This document shows positions 43,390-51,983 of a stretch of DNA of 60,872 nt, one piece after another. Every line of letters starts with the position of its first letter. Position 1 is the first letter of the stretch. Below the pieces are notes generated by a model. The model was not told where the DNA came from. It did no database searches and was given only the letters and a program-made list of their open reading frames with translations. The position numbers and the translations under genes were made by a program. This DNA comes from Bacteroidales bacterium (GTDB taxonomy: Bacteria > Bacteroidota > Bacteroidia > Bacteroidales > VadinHA17), in the NCBI GenBank assembly GCA_020201035.1, contig JAIVHO010000039.1:1-60872 (forward strand), written 5' to 3'.

Positions 43390-45309
43390 CTATTCTTCGT
43401 ATTCCTTTTTTCTGAAAAGTGATCCCATAAGAGGGAACAGCTGCTCTTTCCGTATCGGCTTCATTATGCAGGCATCGCAGCCGGCACGGATGATCATATC
43501 CTGCTCCTGTTCAAAAACAAAGGCTGTCTGGGCAATTACGGGCAAATCGCCCCTGATCTTCCTTATCTCCTGAGTTGCTTCGAGTCCGTTCATCCCGCTC
43601 ATCTGAAGATCTATCAGAATCATATCAAGATCATTAATTTCGTGTGCTATGCGAACAGCTTCCTCTCCCGATTGTGCCATTATCACGGTTACACCGGTAT
43701 CTGACAGAATACGCCCAAGATATCTCAGGACATCACTATTATCATCGACTACCAGTATTTTTTTATCGTTCCAGTCAGGGTCACCGGTCACAATGCTTTT
43801 CTCCTCTTCAGGCTGCTCTGCGACAAGAGAGTGAATATCCACCGGCCGGTATGGTATAGTAAAGAAAAATTCAGATCCGCTTCCCTTTTCAGACTCAACC
43901 CACAGATAGCCATCCATCTCCTCAATAACATGTCTGGCCAGGGTCAATCCAATCCCCAGACCCTCAAAAGATCGCTGGTGACCATCCTCCTCCTGCCTGA
44001 ACTGCTCAAATATTGAGTTAATACTATCCCTGTTTATTCCAATACCGGTATCCTTAACTGAGAACATTAGTGATGATCCAGCAACAGCAGATGATACTTC
44101 GATGCGGCCTGATCGTGTAAACTTAACAGCGTTATCAGAAAGGTGCCTGAATACTCTCTTCAACCAAATCTCATCAGTATATACAACATCCCTTCCCTCA
44201 TCAAGCCCCTTGTTAAGGACAAATTCGATCTCCTTGCCACTTTTATCAATCATCGCTTTGGCATATCCTGCGGTAAAATCGAGAAGAGCATTAATCCGTA
44301 CCGGGTTGTAACTAATCTCTATTTCAGAGTTCTCAAGACGTGACAGGTCAATTATATCACTAATAATCTGCAGCAGTCGGTCAGTATTCTGGTTCAGGTA
44401 ACCTATATATTCCTCACGCACCGAGGGTGTATTGGAGCTGTCATTCAGCAGGTTGGAAAATCCAACGATACTGTTAAGAGGTGTCCTTATCTCATGTGAT
44501 ATGTTTGCAAGGAAAGATGATTTTAACCTGTTACTCTCCTCAGCTTTCTCCTTGGCGAGGATAAGTTCATTTTGGGCCTCCCGGAATGATGTTATGTCAC
44601 GACTTATAACAAGGATTCCTATCTCTTTGCCATCCTCATTCCGTAACAGCACCGACTTGGAAGAGAGTACTACGTAATTTCCGTTAAACCTGTGTTTGAT
44701 CCTTATCTCGTTCTCATAGAACCCGCTTTCGGCTATTGATTTCTGCCGGTTATCTGAATAGACAACATCATCGGGATGGAGAAGAAATCTGTCGCGGACA
44801 TCATGGCTGATACTGCTATATTCATCCTCTGTATATCCTATCAAAGAGTAGAATGCTGAGTTTGCAAACCTCAGAGACCAGTCTGTATTGTAAAAAGCAA
44901 TACCGTCATCAGCTGATGAAAGCATAAGACCGTAAAGACGTTCCGACTCAGCCAGATCCTTTTTCATCCTCTCCCGTTCCACCTCAAGTCTCCTATGCAG
45001 GTCACTGTTTTCGTGCTTTAACAGGTCGATTGATACTGTCTGGTCACGGATAATGCGGCCCAGACGTTTCCCTCTTAAAATACTGAATATTACAACAACG
45101 GAGATAGCCAGTACTGCCCCTGTTATAAGAAGGAAAATTGCCAGCAGCCCTGATCTGTCATTTGTCTGGAAGTAGCCTGACAGCACCGTTGTCTCACTAC
45201 CGTAAAGGTTAAACGGCAATGCAGTCAGAAAAAAAAGCATAATACGCAGCAATCTCCTTACTACCAAAAACATAACATTATAGCAAATTCCAGTTTTCAG
45301 GATATTCAT
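43390..45309 (-). CDS. Hybrid sensor histidine kinase with PAS and receiver domains
   Basis: A 639-aa protein from the ATG at 45309; the ATG at 45378 lies in the presumed promoter, and another ATG at 45273 is possible. An N-terminal hydrophobic segment and a second membrane helix (about 55-78) enclose a very short periplasmic part, so it probably senses cytoplasmic or membrane signals. A coiled coil follows, then a PAS domain (about 120-240), the HisKA helix with SHEIRTPLNS (H272), the ATPase domain (DNAVKFT, DTGIGI, GLGIGL) and a C-terminal receiver whose phospho-aspartate is in ILIDLQMSGMNG. It has no partner regulator next to it. Confidence 0.93.
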   Translation of the reverse strand: MNILKTGICYNVMFLVVRRLLRIMLFFLTALPFNLYGSETTVLSGYFQTNDRSGLLAIFLLITGAVLAISVVVIFSILRGKRLGRIIRDQTVSIDLLKHENSDLHRRLEVERERMKKDLAESERLYGLMLSSADDGIAFYNTDWSLRFANSAFYSLIGYTEDEYSSISHDVRDRFLLHPDDVVYSDNRQKSIAESGFYENEIRIKHRFNGNYVVLSSKSVLLRNEDGKEIGILVISRDITSFREAQNELILAKEKAEESNRLKSSFLANISHEIRTPLNSIVGFSNLLNDSSNTPSVREEYIGYLNQNTDRLLQIISDIIDLSRLENSEIEISYNPVRINALLDFTAGYAKAMIDKSGKEIEFVLNKGLDEGRDVVYTDEIWLKRVFRHLSDNAVKFTRSGRIEVSSAVAGSSLMFSVKDTGIGINRDSINSIFEQFRQEEDGHQRSFEGLGIGLTLARHVIEEMDGYLWVESEKGSGSEFFFTIPYRPVDIHSLVAEQPEEEKSIVTGDPDWNDKKILVVDDNSDVLRYLGRILSDTGVTVIMAQSGEEAVRIAHEINDLDMILIDLQMSGMNGLEATQEIRKIRGDLPVIAQTAFVFEQEQDMIIRAGCDACIMKPIRKEQLFPLMGSLFRKKEYEE

Positions 45310-45375
45310 TCTCCTGTCATGTCCCGTAATATTTTGAGTTATCAAATGATAAGTTATATATTGCAGGCACTGATA

Positions 45376-45383
45376 CAAATGTA
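45376..45383 (-). promoter_or_regulatory. Putative -7 element of the hybrid kinase gene
   Basis: TACATTTG on the minus strand matches TAnnTTTG and supports a start codon downstream of 45370. Confidence 0.45.
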
Positions 45384-45450
45384 GAAATTTCCTGACAAGG
45401 TCAAAACATTGGTTGTTATAATTTGTTCTTAATTAAAATAGTCTGTTAAC

Positions 45451-45942
45451 ATGGCGTCAAGGAACAAGAGTTACAAAAACAAGGATATAACCGTATACTG
45501 GAAGCCCTCCTCCTGCATACATGCATCAACATGTGTAAACGAATTACCGGGTGTATTCAGGTCAAACAGGAGACCATGGATAGATATGGAAGGAGCCTCA
45601 ACGGAAGAGATAATAAAGGTTGTCAACAGGTGCCCGGTAGATGCCCTAACCTGGAAATGGAACAATGAATCAAAGAATATTGATCCGGGTGATGAACATT
45701 CAAACCACATTAAAAACATGAAGGCCAGGGGTGAAGAGGATAATACCCGGAACGAAAAAGATGAATCTGCTCCTGTAATCAAAACACTGCCTGATGGTCC
45801 CTTTGTAATTAACGGCACCTTTTTTCTGGAGCGTGAAAACGGAAGCAGGTCACGGTTTGACGGAACAGTAAGTCTGTGCAGGTGCGACAAGTCACGGTTA
45901 CAGCCATTCTGTGACGGCTCACACCGAAAAAAAGAGCATTAA
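45451..45942 (+). CDS. Iron-sulfur protein: ferredoxin-like domain fused to a CDGSH domain
   Basis: A 163-aa soluble protein with two metal sites. The N-terminal half (YWKPSSCIHASTCVNELPGVF, C22 and C28, and NRCPVDAL, C61) resembles the divergent mono-cluster domain Fer4_19, found beside CDGSH proteins. The C-terminal CDGSH zinc-finger-like motif CRCDKSRLQPFCDGSH has C143, C145, C154 and H158, the 3Cys-1His ligands of a 2Fe-2S cluster as in mitoNEET. A charged linker (about 72-107) joins them. The role is probably redox or cluster transfer, without a known partner here. Confidence 0.88.
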   Translation: MASRNKSYKNKDITVYWKPSSCIHASTCVNELPGVFRSNRRPWIDMEGASTEEIIKVVNRCPVDALTWKWNNESKNIDPGDEHSNHIKNMKARGEEDNTRNEKDESAPVIKTLPDGPFVINGTFFLERENGSRSRFDGTVSLCRCDKSRLQPFCDGSHRKKEH

Positions 45943-45992
45943 CCGGCAACGCAATTTTCAGCGGATCACCCCATTTCTTTAATTTAACTCAC

Positions 45993-46000
45993 TAACTTTG
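45993..46000 (+). promoter_or_regulatory. Putative -7 element of the arginine deiminase gene
   Basis: TAACTTTG is an exact TAnnTTTG match, 23-30 nt upstream of the ATG. Confidence 0.5.
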
Positions 46001-46022
46001 CAGATCATAAAAATAGTATGCT

Positions 46023-47276
46023 ATGCAGGGCAAAATCTATGTTGATTCTGAAATCGGCAGGCTGAAAGGGGTCGTTATCCATACTCCCGGCACAGAGGTT
46101 GAAAATATGACCCCAAAGAATGCCGAGAGGGCTCTATACAGTGATATTCTCAACCTTAAGGTTGCCACAAGGGAGTACAACCAGCTGTCAGGTGTGCTGG
46201 GAAAGGTAGCCCAAACCTGGGAGGTAAGTGATCTTCTCAGAACATCACTTGAAAATTACGAAGCCCGCAAGGAGTTGATAATAAGGGCATCAGGCAATGA
46301 CACACTTATAAGATCCAGACTTGAAGAGTATAACAGCAGCGAGCTCACTAAAGTGCTGATAGAGGGGGAACTGCTACGGAGAGACAATCTGACAAGATAT
46401 CTCAGCAAGGAGAAATTTGCACTGAGGCCACTGCACAACTTCTTTTTTACCAGAGACTCTTCCATGGTAATCAACGATTCGGTACTTATCGGTTCAATGG
46501 CAAGCAGGGTAAGGCAGCGTGAAGCTATGATAATGAAGACCATCTTCAGGTATCATCCACAGCTGCGTGGCGACACCCATGAGACGGGAAGAGGACCGGG
46601 AGAGTGTACCAAGTGTACCATTGAGGGAGGAGACCTGCTAATGGCCCGGAAGGATATTGTGATTATAGGTAACGGGTGCCGCACTACAACTGAAGGAATT
46701 GACAGCTTAATAGACATTATCTGTCATCATAAATCTGATAAGTTCCATATCATTGTCCAGGAACTCCCATACACACCGGAATCATTTATTCATCTTGATA
46801 TGGTTTTCACCCTGCTCGACAGGGATAATTTTATGGCATATGAGCCGCTAATTCTCAAAAAGAGCAGGTATCAGACGGTTCACATAGAGATTGATAACGG
46901 CAAGGTATCATCAATACGAGATGAGATAAGTCTCCCCTCAGCCCTTAAGTCGCTTGGGATGGATATGGAGCCTGTTATCTGTGGCGGTGTTCGTGACCCC
47001 TGGATACAGGAGAGGGAGCAGTGGCACAGCGGGGCCAACTTTTTTGCCATTGCGCCGGGCAAGCTGCTGGGCTATTCAAGAAATGAGTATACCCTTGAGG
47101 AGATGTCGGGTCAGGGCTACGAGATATTAAAGGCTGATGATGTTATCAGTGGAAAGAGTGATCCGGAAAGCTATAAAAGATGTGTTATTGGTATTGACGG
47201 TTCAGAGTTATCACGCGGTGGTGGCGGGGCCAGGTGTATGACAATGCCCTTTTCAAGGGAACCTGTAACCATTTGA
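46023..47276 (+). CDS. arcA: Arginine deiminase
   Basis: A 417-aa enzyme that converts arginine to citrulline and ammonia. It shows the family's FTRDSSMVI, EGGDLLMARKDIVIIG, FIHLDMVFTLLDRD and the C-terminal GGGGARCMTMPFSR with the catalytic cysteine. No carbamate kinase or ornithine carbamoyltransferase gene is close, so the rest of the ADI pathway, if present, lies elsewhere. Confidence 0.92.
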   Translation: MQGKIYVDSEIGRLKGVVIHTPGTEVENMTPKNAERALYSDILNLKVATREYNQLSGVLGKVAQTWEVSDLLRTSLENYEARKELIIRASGNDTLIRSRLEEYNSSELTKVLIEGELLRRDNLTRYLSKEKFALRPLHNFFFTRDSSMVINDSVLIGSMASRVRQREAMIMKTIFRYHPQLRGDTHETGRGPGECTKCTIEGGDLLMARKDIVIIGNGCRTTTEGIDSLIDIICHHKSDKFHIIVQELPYTPESFIHLDMVFTLLDRDNFMAYEPLILKKSRYQTVHIEIDNGKVSSIRDEISLPSALKSLGMDMEPVICGGVRDPWIQEREQWHSGANFFAIAPGKLLGYSRNEYTLEEMSGQGYEILKADDVISGKSDPESYKRCVIGIDGSELSRGGGGARCMTMPFSREPVTI

Positions 47277-47284
47277 TAATACAA

Positions 47285-47307
47285 GCGGCATGAATTCCTC
47301 ATGCCGC
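47285..47307. terminator. Hairpin between converging arcA and sucC
   Basis: A perfect 9-bp stem (gcggcatga / tcatgccgc) with a 5-nt loop lies 8 nt past the arcA stop and 45 nt past the sucC stop. Neither side has a good T-run, so a bidirectional terminator is only tentative. Confidence 0.45.
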
Positions 47308-47351
47308 AATCACTATTCTCCATACTGTAGTATAACTTCCCGGCAGGAGTA

Positions 47352-48542
47352 TCAGGTAAGCACCTCCTTTACCATTCTGGCTGCATCGGCAAATGAGGAT
47401 GCCGAATATACCTTCAGTGATGAATTATTAATTATATCCCGTGCCTCTTCGGCATTTGTCCCCTGCAGACGCACAATAACAGGAACAGGCAGTTCCCCGT
47501 ACGCCCTGCATGCTTCCACCACCCCGTTAGCCACCCGGTCGCATCGCACAATACCACCAAAAATATTTATCAGGATAGCCTTTACTGCAGGATCTTTCAG
47601 TATTATCCTGAAGCCCGCCTCCACCGTTTCGGCGCTGGCGGTACCTCCAACATCGAGGAAATTGGCAGGCTCGCCGCCCGAAAGCTTTATCAGATCCATA
47701 GTAGCCATTGCCAGTCCGGCACCGTTAACCATACATCCAACATTACCATCCAGTTTGACAAAATTAAGGTTATACTTGCCGGCTTCAGTCTCAGTGGCAT
47801 CTTCCTCTGTCAGATCACGCATTGCCTCAATCTCAGGGTGTCTGTAAAGGGCATTATCATCAATCACCACCTTACAGTCGATAGCCATTATCTGGTCATC
47901 ACTGGTTTTAAGAACCGGATTAATCTCAAAAAGCTGGGCATCGCTTCCTTTAAAGGCAGTGTACAGAGCCGGAGCAAATTTGAGCATATCTTTATAAGCA
48001 TTACCACTCAGACCCAGGTTAAAGGCTATTCGTCTCGACTGAAACGGCTGAAATCCGGCTGCAGGATCTATAATCTCCCTGAATATTCTCTCAGGTGATT
48101 TCTGAGCCACCTCTTCAATATCCATCCCCCCGTCTGGTGAATAGATCATTACATGCTTACCGGTGTCACGGTCGAGAAGAACCGACATATAGAACTCGCG
48201 GGGCTCAGAGTCTCCCTTATAGAAAACATTTCTTGCCACAAACACCCTGTTTACCTTTTTTCCCTCCGGTCCTGTCTGGGGTGTCACCAGTTGCATTCCG
48301 AGTATTTTCCCGGCCAGCTCTCCTACCTCATCAACGGAACGGGCTACCTTAACACCTCCGCCTTTTCCTCTTCCTCCTGCATGGATCTGAGCCTTAACCA
48401 CAAAAATTTCACTGTCGGATTTCTCTTTCAGGCCAGCGGCAATAGCTACTGCATCTTCCGGTGTCGCTGCCATTCCACCGTCAGCGGTTTTAACATTGTA
48501 CCTGCTGAGAAGCTGGTAGCCCTGGTATTCGTGAAGATTCAT
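47352..48542 (-). CDS. sucC: Succinyl-CoA synthetase beta subunit
   Basis: A 396-aa ADP-forming subunit from the ATG at 48542 (MNLHEYQGYQLLSRYNV). The ATP-grasp domain shows KAQIHAGGRGKGGGVKVA and LFEINPVLKTSDDQI, and the C-terminal domain has GGIVRCDRVANGVVEAC. The alpha subunit gene sucD is not adjacent, unlike in many bacteria. Confidence 0.94.
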   Translation of the reverse strand: MNLHEYQGYQLLSRYNVKTADGGMAATPEDAVAIAAGLKEKSDSEIFVVKAQIHAGGRGKGGGVKVARSVDEVGELAGKILGMQLVTPQTGPEGKKVNRVFVARNVFYKGDSEPREFYMSVLLDRDTGKHVMIYSPDGGMDIEEVAQKSPERIFREIIDPAAGFQPFQSRRIAFNLGLSGNAYKDMLKFAPALYTAFKGSDAQLFEINPVLKTSDDQIMAIDCKVVIDDNALYRHPEIEAMRDLTEEDATETEAGKYNLNFVKLDGNVGCMVNGAGLAMATMDLIKLSGGEPANFLDVGGTASAETVEAGFRIILKDPAVKAILINIFGGIVRCDRVANGVVEACRAYGELPVPVIVRLQGTNAEEARDIINNSSLKVYSASSFADAARMVKEVLT

Positions 48543-48635
48543 ATTCTGTTCTGTTTTTATAAGGTTTCCGGTAACTAGTTTTGTGAAAGCCAAATTACAT
48601 TTTTTTTCTCTATTTTAGTAATCTAACCTGATGTT

Positions 48636-49166
48636 ATGCGAAAGCTTAAAATTTCTGAACTGAAGAGGAAGAGTGTTACAGAATTCCGGAATGCGGAAAA
48701 GAGCGGCATTGTGATAATCCTGGATAATGTGCGCAGCCTGAATAATATCGGATCAATTTTCAGAACCGCAGATGCTTTCCTTGTTGATCATATCTGTTTA
48801 TGCGGAATTACTGCCACACCTCCTCACAGAGATATTCATAAAACGGCGCTGGGAGCAACCGAATCTGTTGCATGGAGTCACTTCAGTGACACAACTGATG
48901 CCATCATAAAGTTTAAGGAAGAGGGATATATTATAGTCTCCATTGAACAGGTTGAGGGGTCTGTAATGCTGGACCGTTTTAACCCGGAGAAAGGCGGGCG
49001 GTATGCCCTTATCTTCGGTCACGAGGTAAAAGGAGTTACCCCGGAGGCTGTTAATATGTCTGATATGGCTATCGAAATACCCCAGTTCGGGACAAAACAC
49101 TCATTTAACATAGCTGTTAGTGCAGGTATTGCCTTATGGGATATTTTCAGGAAGATGATGCTCTGA
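48636..49166 (+). CDS. SpoU/TrmH-family RNA 2'-O-methyltransferase
   Basis: A 176-aa protein with the three SPOUT motifs: LDNVRSLNNIGSIFRTADA near 27-45, LIFGHEVKGVTPEAV near 129-143, and IPQFGTKHSFNIAVSAGIALWDIF near 152-172, which form the knotted AdoMet site. It lacks an N-terminal substrate-binding domain, so its RNA target (tRNA or rRNA) cannot be assigned. Confidence 0.9.
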   Translation: MRKLKISELKRKSVTEFRNAEKSGIVIILDNVRSLNNIGSIFRTADAFLVDHICLCGITATPPHRDIHKTALGATESVAWSHFSDTTDAIIKFKEEGYIIVSIEQVEGSVMLDRFNPEKGGRYALIFGHEVKGVTPEAVNMSDMAIEIPQFGTKHSFNIAVSAGIALWDIFRKMML

Positions 49167-49233
49167 CAGAGTTTGGTCTGCCGCACGGCCGGGCATTATA
49201 ATCCCAAACCCAACCTTTAATCCACCTTCGCGT

Positions 49234-49315
49234 TCCGCTTCGGCGGACGAGAGGGTGTGGTTAAATTCCCCGGGGCTTGCCCCGGAAAGAAGGGTCCAGG
49301 GCTTGCCTTGGGGTA
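49234..49315. repeat. Cluster of GC-rich palindromes (REP-like)
   Basis: Three hairpins follow one another: tccgc-ttcg-gcgga (49234-49247), ccccggggcttgccccgg (49268-49285) and ccagggcttgccttgggg (49296-49313). The last two share the core gggcttgcc. They stand out in composition from the neighbourhood and resemble dispersed REP-type elements. Confidence 0.65.
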
Positions 49316-49330
49316 TAATACCATTTATTA

Positions 49331-49366
49331 AAAAGAGAAGGAGCCCTCCGCAGTGCGGAAGGCTCC
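49331..49366 (-). terminator. Intrinsic terminator of the large lipoprotein gene
   Basis: A 13-bp near-perfect stem (ggagccctccgca / gcggaaggctcc with one mismatch) is followed on the minus strand by ttctcttttt. It starts about 48 nt past the stop at 49414. Confidence 0.85.
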
Positions 49367-49413
49367 CCCCTATTTACAATTCATTTTCTTCTGTAACTGG
49401 ATTATCTTCTCTG

Positions 49414-51129
49414 TTACTGAATTATTGCTGCCAATGCTTCGTTGCCTGCAAATTTTGCAAACTCAACATCCTTTGCAGCATAGGCTGCCCAGTCGGGATT
49501 AAACCTAACTGCTTCACGAAGTCCGTCAAGCATATAATCTGCATTGTCCATCCTGGCTCCAACAACAGCCTTAAGATATGATCCAGATCCGTTAACAGGC
49601 ATTTCCATACCATCAAGCATTGACTTGGCCCTGTTCAGGTCGCCCTTAAGAACCAGTGCCAGTGCATGGTTAACTGAAGGATCATTTCCAAAGAGGTTAA
49701 CAGCCTTATCATATTCACCATTCATAATGGCGATGATACCCTGTCCGCTCCTTGACTCCATGGTTGGTGTTGCAACAGAGTTGAAAAGCTCCTCAGCTTC
49801 AGCTATGTCACCCTGTGCAAGTGCAACATATCCGAGGTTGTTCTTAACCATATCGTTATTCTGGATGGCCTGAGCTTTTTCGAAAGCAGCTTCAGCAGCA
49901 TCAATATTTCCAAGATGCATCTCGGTTACGCCAATGTTGTTGTGTGCTCTTAAGCATTTCGGAAATCTTTCAGCAGCAATCTTGTAATATTCAAGCTGCT
50001 CATTCAGGTCCTCGGTAAGAGTACCTGCATAGAGAAGCTCTTCAAGACCCAGTACTGAAGCATCACCATTAATAGCCTCAAGAATCTCATCATCTGTTCT
50101 TCCGATCTTATCAACATTTACAATGATCTTTGACCTTCTGAGTTTTGGCAGAATATCTGTTTTCAGTGTTTCAAAGGCAGCAGAGATATTCTTTATCTCA
50201 CGTTCACGCACAACAGGATCTGAATACATTGAAAGAACTCGCAGAATAAGCTCCTTATCCGCCATGTTAGATTTGCTTACCTCTTCACGGAAACCTTCCC
50301 AGTCTTCAGCTGTTGACCTGCTTTCAAGGAATGACTCCTTATTGACATCTTCTATCTGTGCCTTTTCGAACTCTCTCTTAATATATTCAAGCGCTGTTTC
50401 AGCCCTTTTCTTTGAAAGTTTGTCGTTAAAATCAATTTCACCGTCTGGTGAAGCATAGGCACTGATGGCTGTTCCCTTGAATTCCATCCTTTCATCCCCT
50501 TTCACAGTCTCCAGATACTCCTTGAGAGTATTGATATCTTCTTCCTTAAGCTCATTGCTTCTGATATTAGCCATATTGATCAGGAAGTGAATATCAGCTA
50601 TCATCTCCTCTGGAACTATCCTCTGGAAATTATCTGTCATTGCTATCGGACGTGGATCAGCATCAACAAGTGTAGATGTAGCTATTACGCCATCAGCAAG
50701 CTTTTTGGCGTCAAAATCCAGAGAAGTACCCTTCCTTGTAGCGGTAATCCTGAGTACCAGATCGGAAACCCTCATTTCATCCTTAAAGGGTACTGTGCCG
50801 GAATAGGAGAAGTTTCCTCCTTCATAGCTTATTACCTTAAAGTTATCCTGTACTTTTTCACCCTGAACTTTTACTGATTCAAAAGCTGTCTCTCCACCCT
50901 GATAGGTAAGAACCGGAGTAGCTTCAAGTACGGTGTTTTTATCAAAGTACTTTTCCGGGAAGGTTCCCTGAATAGTCACTTCAACTTCTCCTGCGTGGGT
51001 TTCAAGAACTTCAGGAACAATCTTGTAATTAACCTGATCCGCATTTGTCTTCATTTTGTTAAGGCCACTACAACTACTCATCACAGCAGCAGCGATAAAC
51101 AGAATTAGGTAGCTTTTGATTTTCTTCAT
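49414..51129 (-). CDS. Outer-membrane-type lipoprotein with OmpA-like and TPR regions
   Basis: A 571-aa lipoprotein; the signal peptide ends in VMSSC (C20). Residues about 30-160 are beta-rich domains. A middle segment SAYASPDGEIDFNDKLSKKRAETALEYIK resembles the peptidoglycan-binding helix of OmpA-like domains. The C-terminal 200 residues form TPR repeats (AHNNIGVTEMHLGNIDAAEAAFEKAQ, VKNNLGYVALAQGDIAEAEELF). Such proteins are common in Bacteroidota, but the exact role is unknown; a scaffold at the cell envelope is likely. Start and end are clear from signal peptide, promoter and terminator. Confidence 0.82.
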   Translation of the reverse strand: MKKIKSYLILFIAAAVMSSCSGLNKMKTNADQVNYKIVPEVLETHAGEVEVTIQGTFPEKYFDKNTVLEATPVLTYQGGETAFESVKVQGEKVQDNFKVISYEGGNFSYSGTVPFKDEMRVSDLVLRITATRKGTSLDFDAKKLADGVIATSTLVDADPRPIAMTDNFQRIVPEEMIADIHFLINMANIRSNELKEEDINTLKEYLETVKGDERMEFKGTAISAYASPDGEIDFNDKLSKKRAETALEYIKREFEKAQIEDVNKESFLESRSTAEDWEGFREEVSKSNMADKELILRVLSMYSDPVVREREIKNISAAFETLKTDILPKLRRSKIIVNVDKIGRTDDEILEAINGDASVLGLEELLYAGTLTEDLNEQLEYYKIAAERFPKCLRAHNNIGVTEMHLGNIDAAEAAFEKAQAIQNNDMVKNNLGYVALAQGDIAEAEELFNSVATPTMESRSGQGIIAIMNGEYDKAVNLFGNDPSVNHALALVLKGDLNRAKSMLDGMEMPVNGSGSYLKAVVGARMDNADYMLDGLREAVRFNPDWAAYAAKDVEFAKFAGNEALAAIIQ

Positions 51130-51185
51130 GGTAAAAAATATTAAATATTTAAATTCTCATTCTGGTGTTAACCATTGTAATAATG

Positions 51186-51193
51186 CAAATTTA
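51186..51193 (-). promoter_or_regulatory. Putative -7 element of the large lipoprotein gene
   Basis: TAAATTTG on the minus strand matches TAnnTTTG, 57 nt upstream of the ATG, in an A/T-rich leader. Confidence 0.5.
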
Positions 51194-51234
51194 CTAAAAA
51201 AAAAATTAAAAACCTTAAGTACAAACACTTAAAA

Positions 51235-51879
51235 TTAGTCTAAAAAAATACGGTTGATACCTGTTTTTCGCTCTTTATCAAATATTTCGTCTACAATTTT
51301 CTGAAAATCATCTTCACTATTTACAAAATCGGTCTCACCCAAACTGATTATAAGGTACCGGTAGCCGGGGTTCTGCCTGAAATAATTAAAATAAGCTGTC
51401 TGAATGCCATTCAGGTATTCAGGCGTAATACCTGACTCGTAATCCCTTCCTCTGGCTTTTATATTCTTCATCAGTCTGTCAGTATCAGCATTAAGGTAGA
51501 CATAGAGATCAGGCCGCGGGAGCGAGTTAAGTATTATATGAAACAGCTGGCGGTATAGTTTATACTCCTCCTCTCCAAGTGTGGCAGAAGCAAAAACAAG
51601 TGATTTATTAAAATAGTAATCGGCAACCGTAAAAGGAGCAAATATTTCAAGTGATCCCAGTTCTTCCTTCATCTGCATATACCTGTCGGCAAGAAATGAA
51701 AGCTCAAGCGGGAATGAGTAACGGGAAGGGTCTTCATAGAACTTTGGCAGGAAAGGGTTGTCAGCAAACCTTTCAAGCAGCACCCTGGCATTGAACCTGT
51801 TGGCAATCATTGTTGCCAGACTGGTTTTCCCGGCCCCTATGTTACCCTCAATAACAATATACCTGTAATCCTGAATCAT
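51235..51879 (-). CDS. Deoxynucleoside kinase
   Basis: A 214-aa kinase from the ATG at 51879 (a TTG at 51891 is possible). The P-loop IEGNIGAGKTSLA is at 9-21, followed by RFNARVLLERFADNPFLPKFYED, then a DRY motif in LADRYMQMKE and PDLYVYLNADTDRLMKNIKARGRDYE for phosphate transfer. It fits the deoxyadenosine/deoxyguanosine kinase family of nucleotide salvage; the base preference is open. Confidence 0.88.
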   Translation of the reverse strand: MIQDYRYIVIEGNIGAGKTSLATMIANRFNARVLLERFADNPFLPKFYEDPSRYSFPLELSFLADRYMQMKEELGSLEIFAPFTVADYYFNKSLVFASATLGEEEYKLYRQLFHIILNSLPRPDLYVYLNADTDRLMKNIKARGRDYESGITPEYLNGIQTAYFNYFRQNPGYRYLIISLGETDFVNSEDDFQKIVDEIFDKERKTGINRIFLD

Positions 51880-51942
51880 CCCCTGAAGCAAAGGATCAAA
51901 AATAGCGAATAGCGCAATATAATCAAACAGCCGAAAGGAGCA

Positions 51943-51980
51943 AAAACAAAAGTGCTGCCCCCGGGCAGCACTTTTGTTTT
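51943..51980. terminator. Bidirectional-looking terminator, 18-bp perfect stem, after pnp
   Basis: The two 18-nt arms (ending gctgccc and starting gggcagc) pair perfectly around two bases. The minus strand continues in T-rich sequence. The hairpin begins 3 nt past the pnp stop and lies between pnp and the deoxynucleoside kinase gene. Confidence 0.88.
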
Positions 51981-51983
51981 GAT

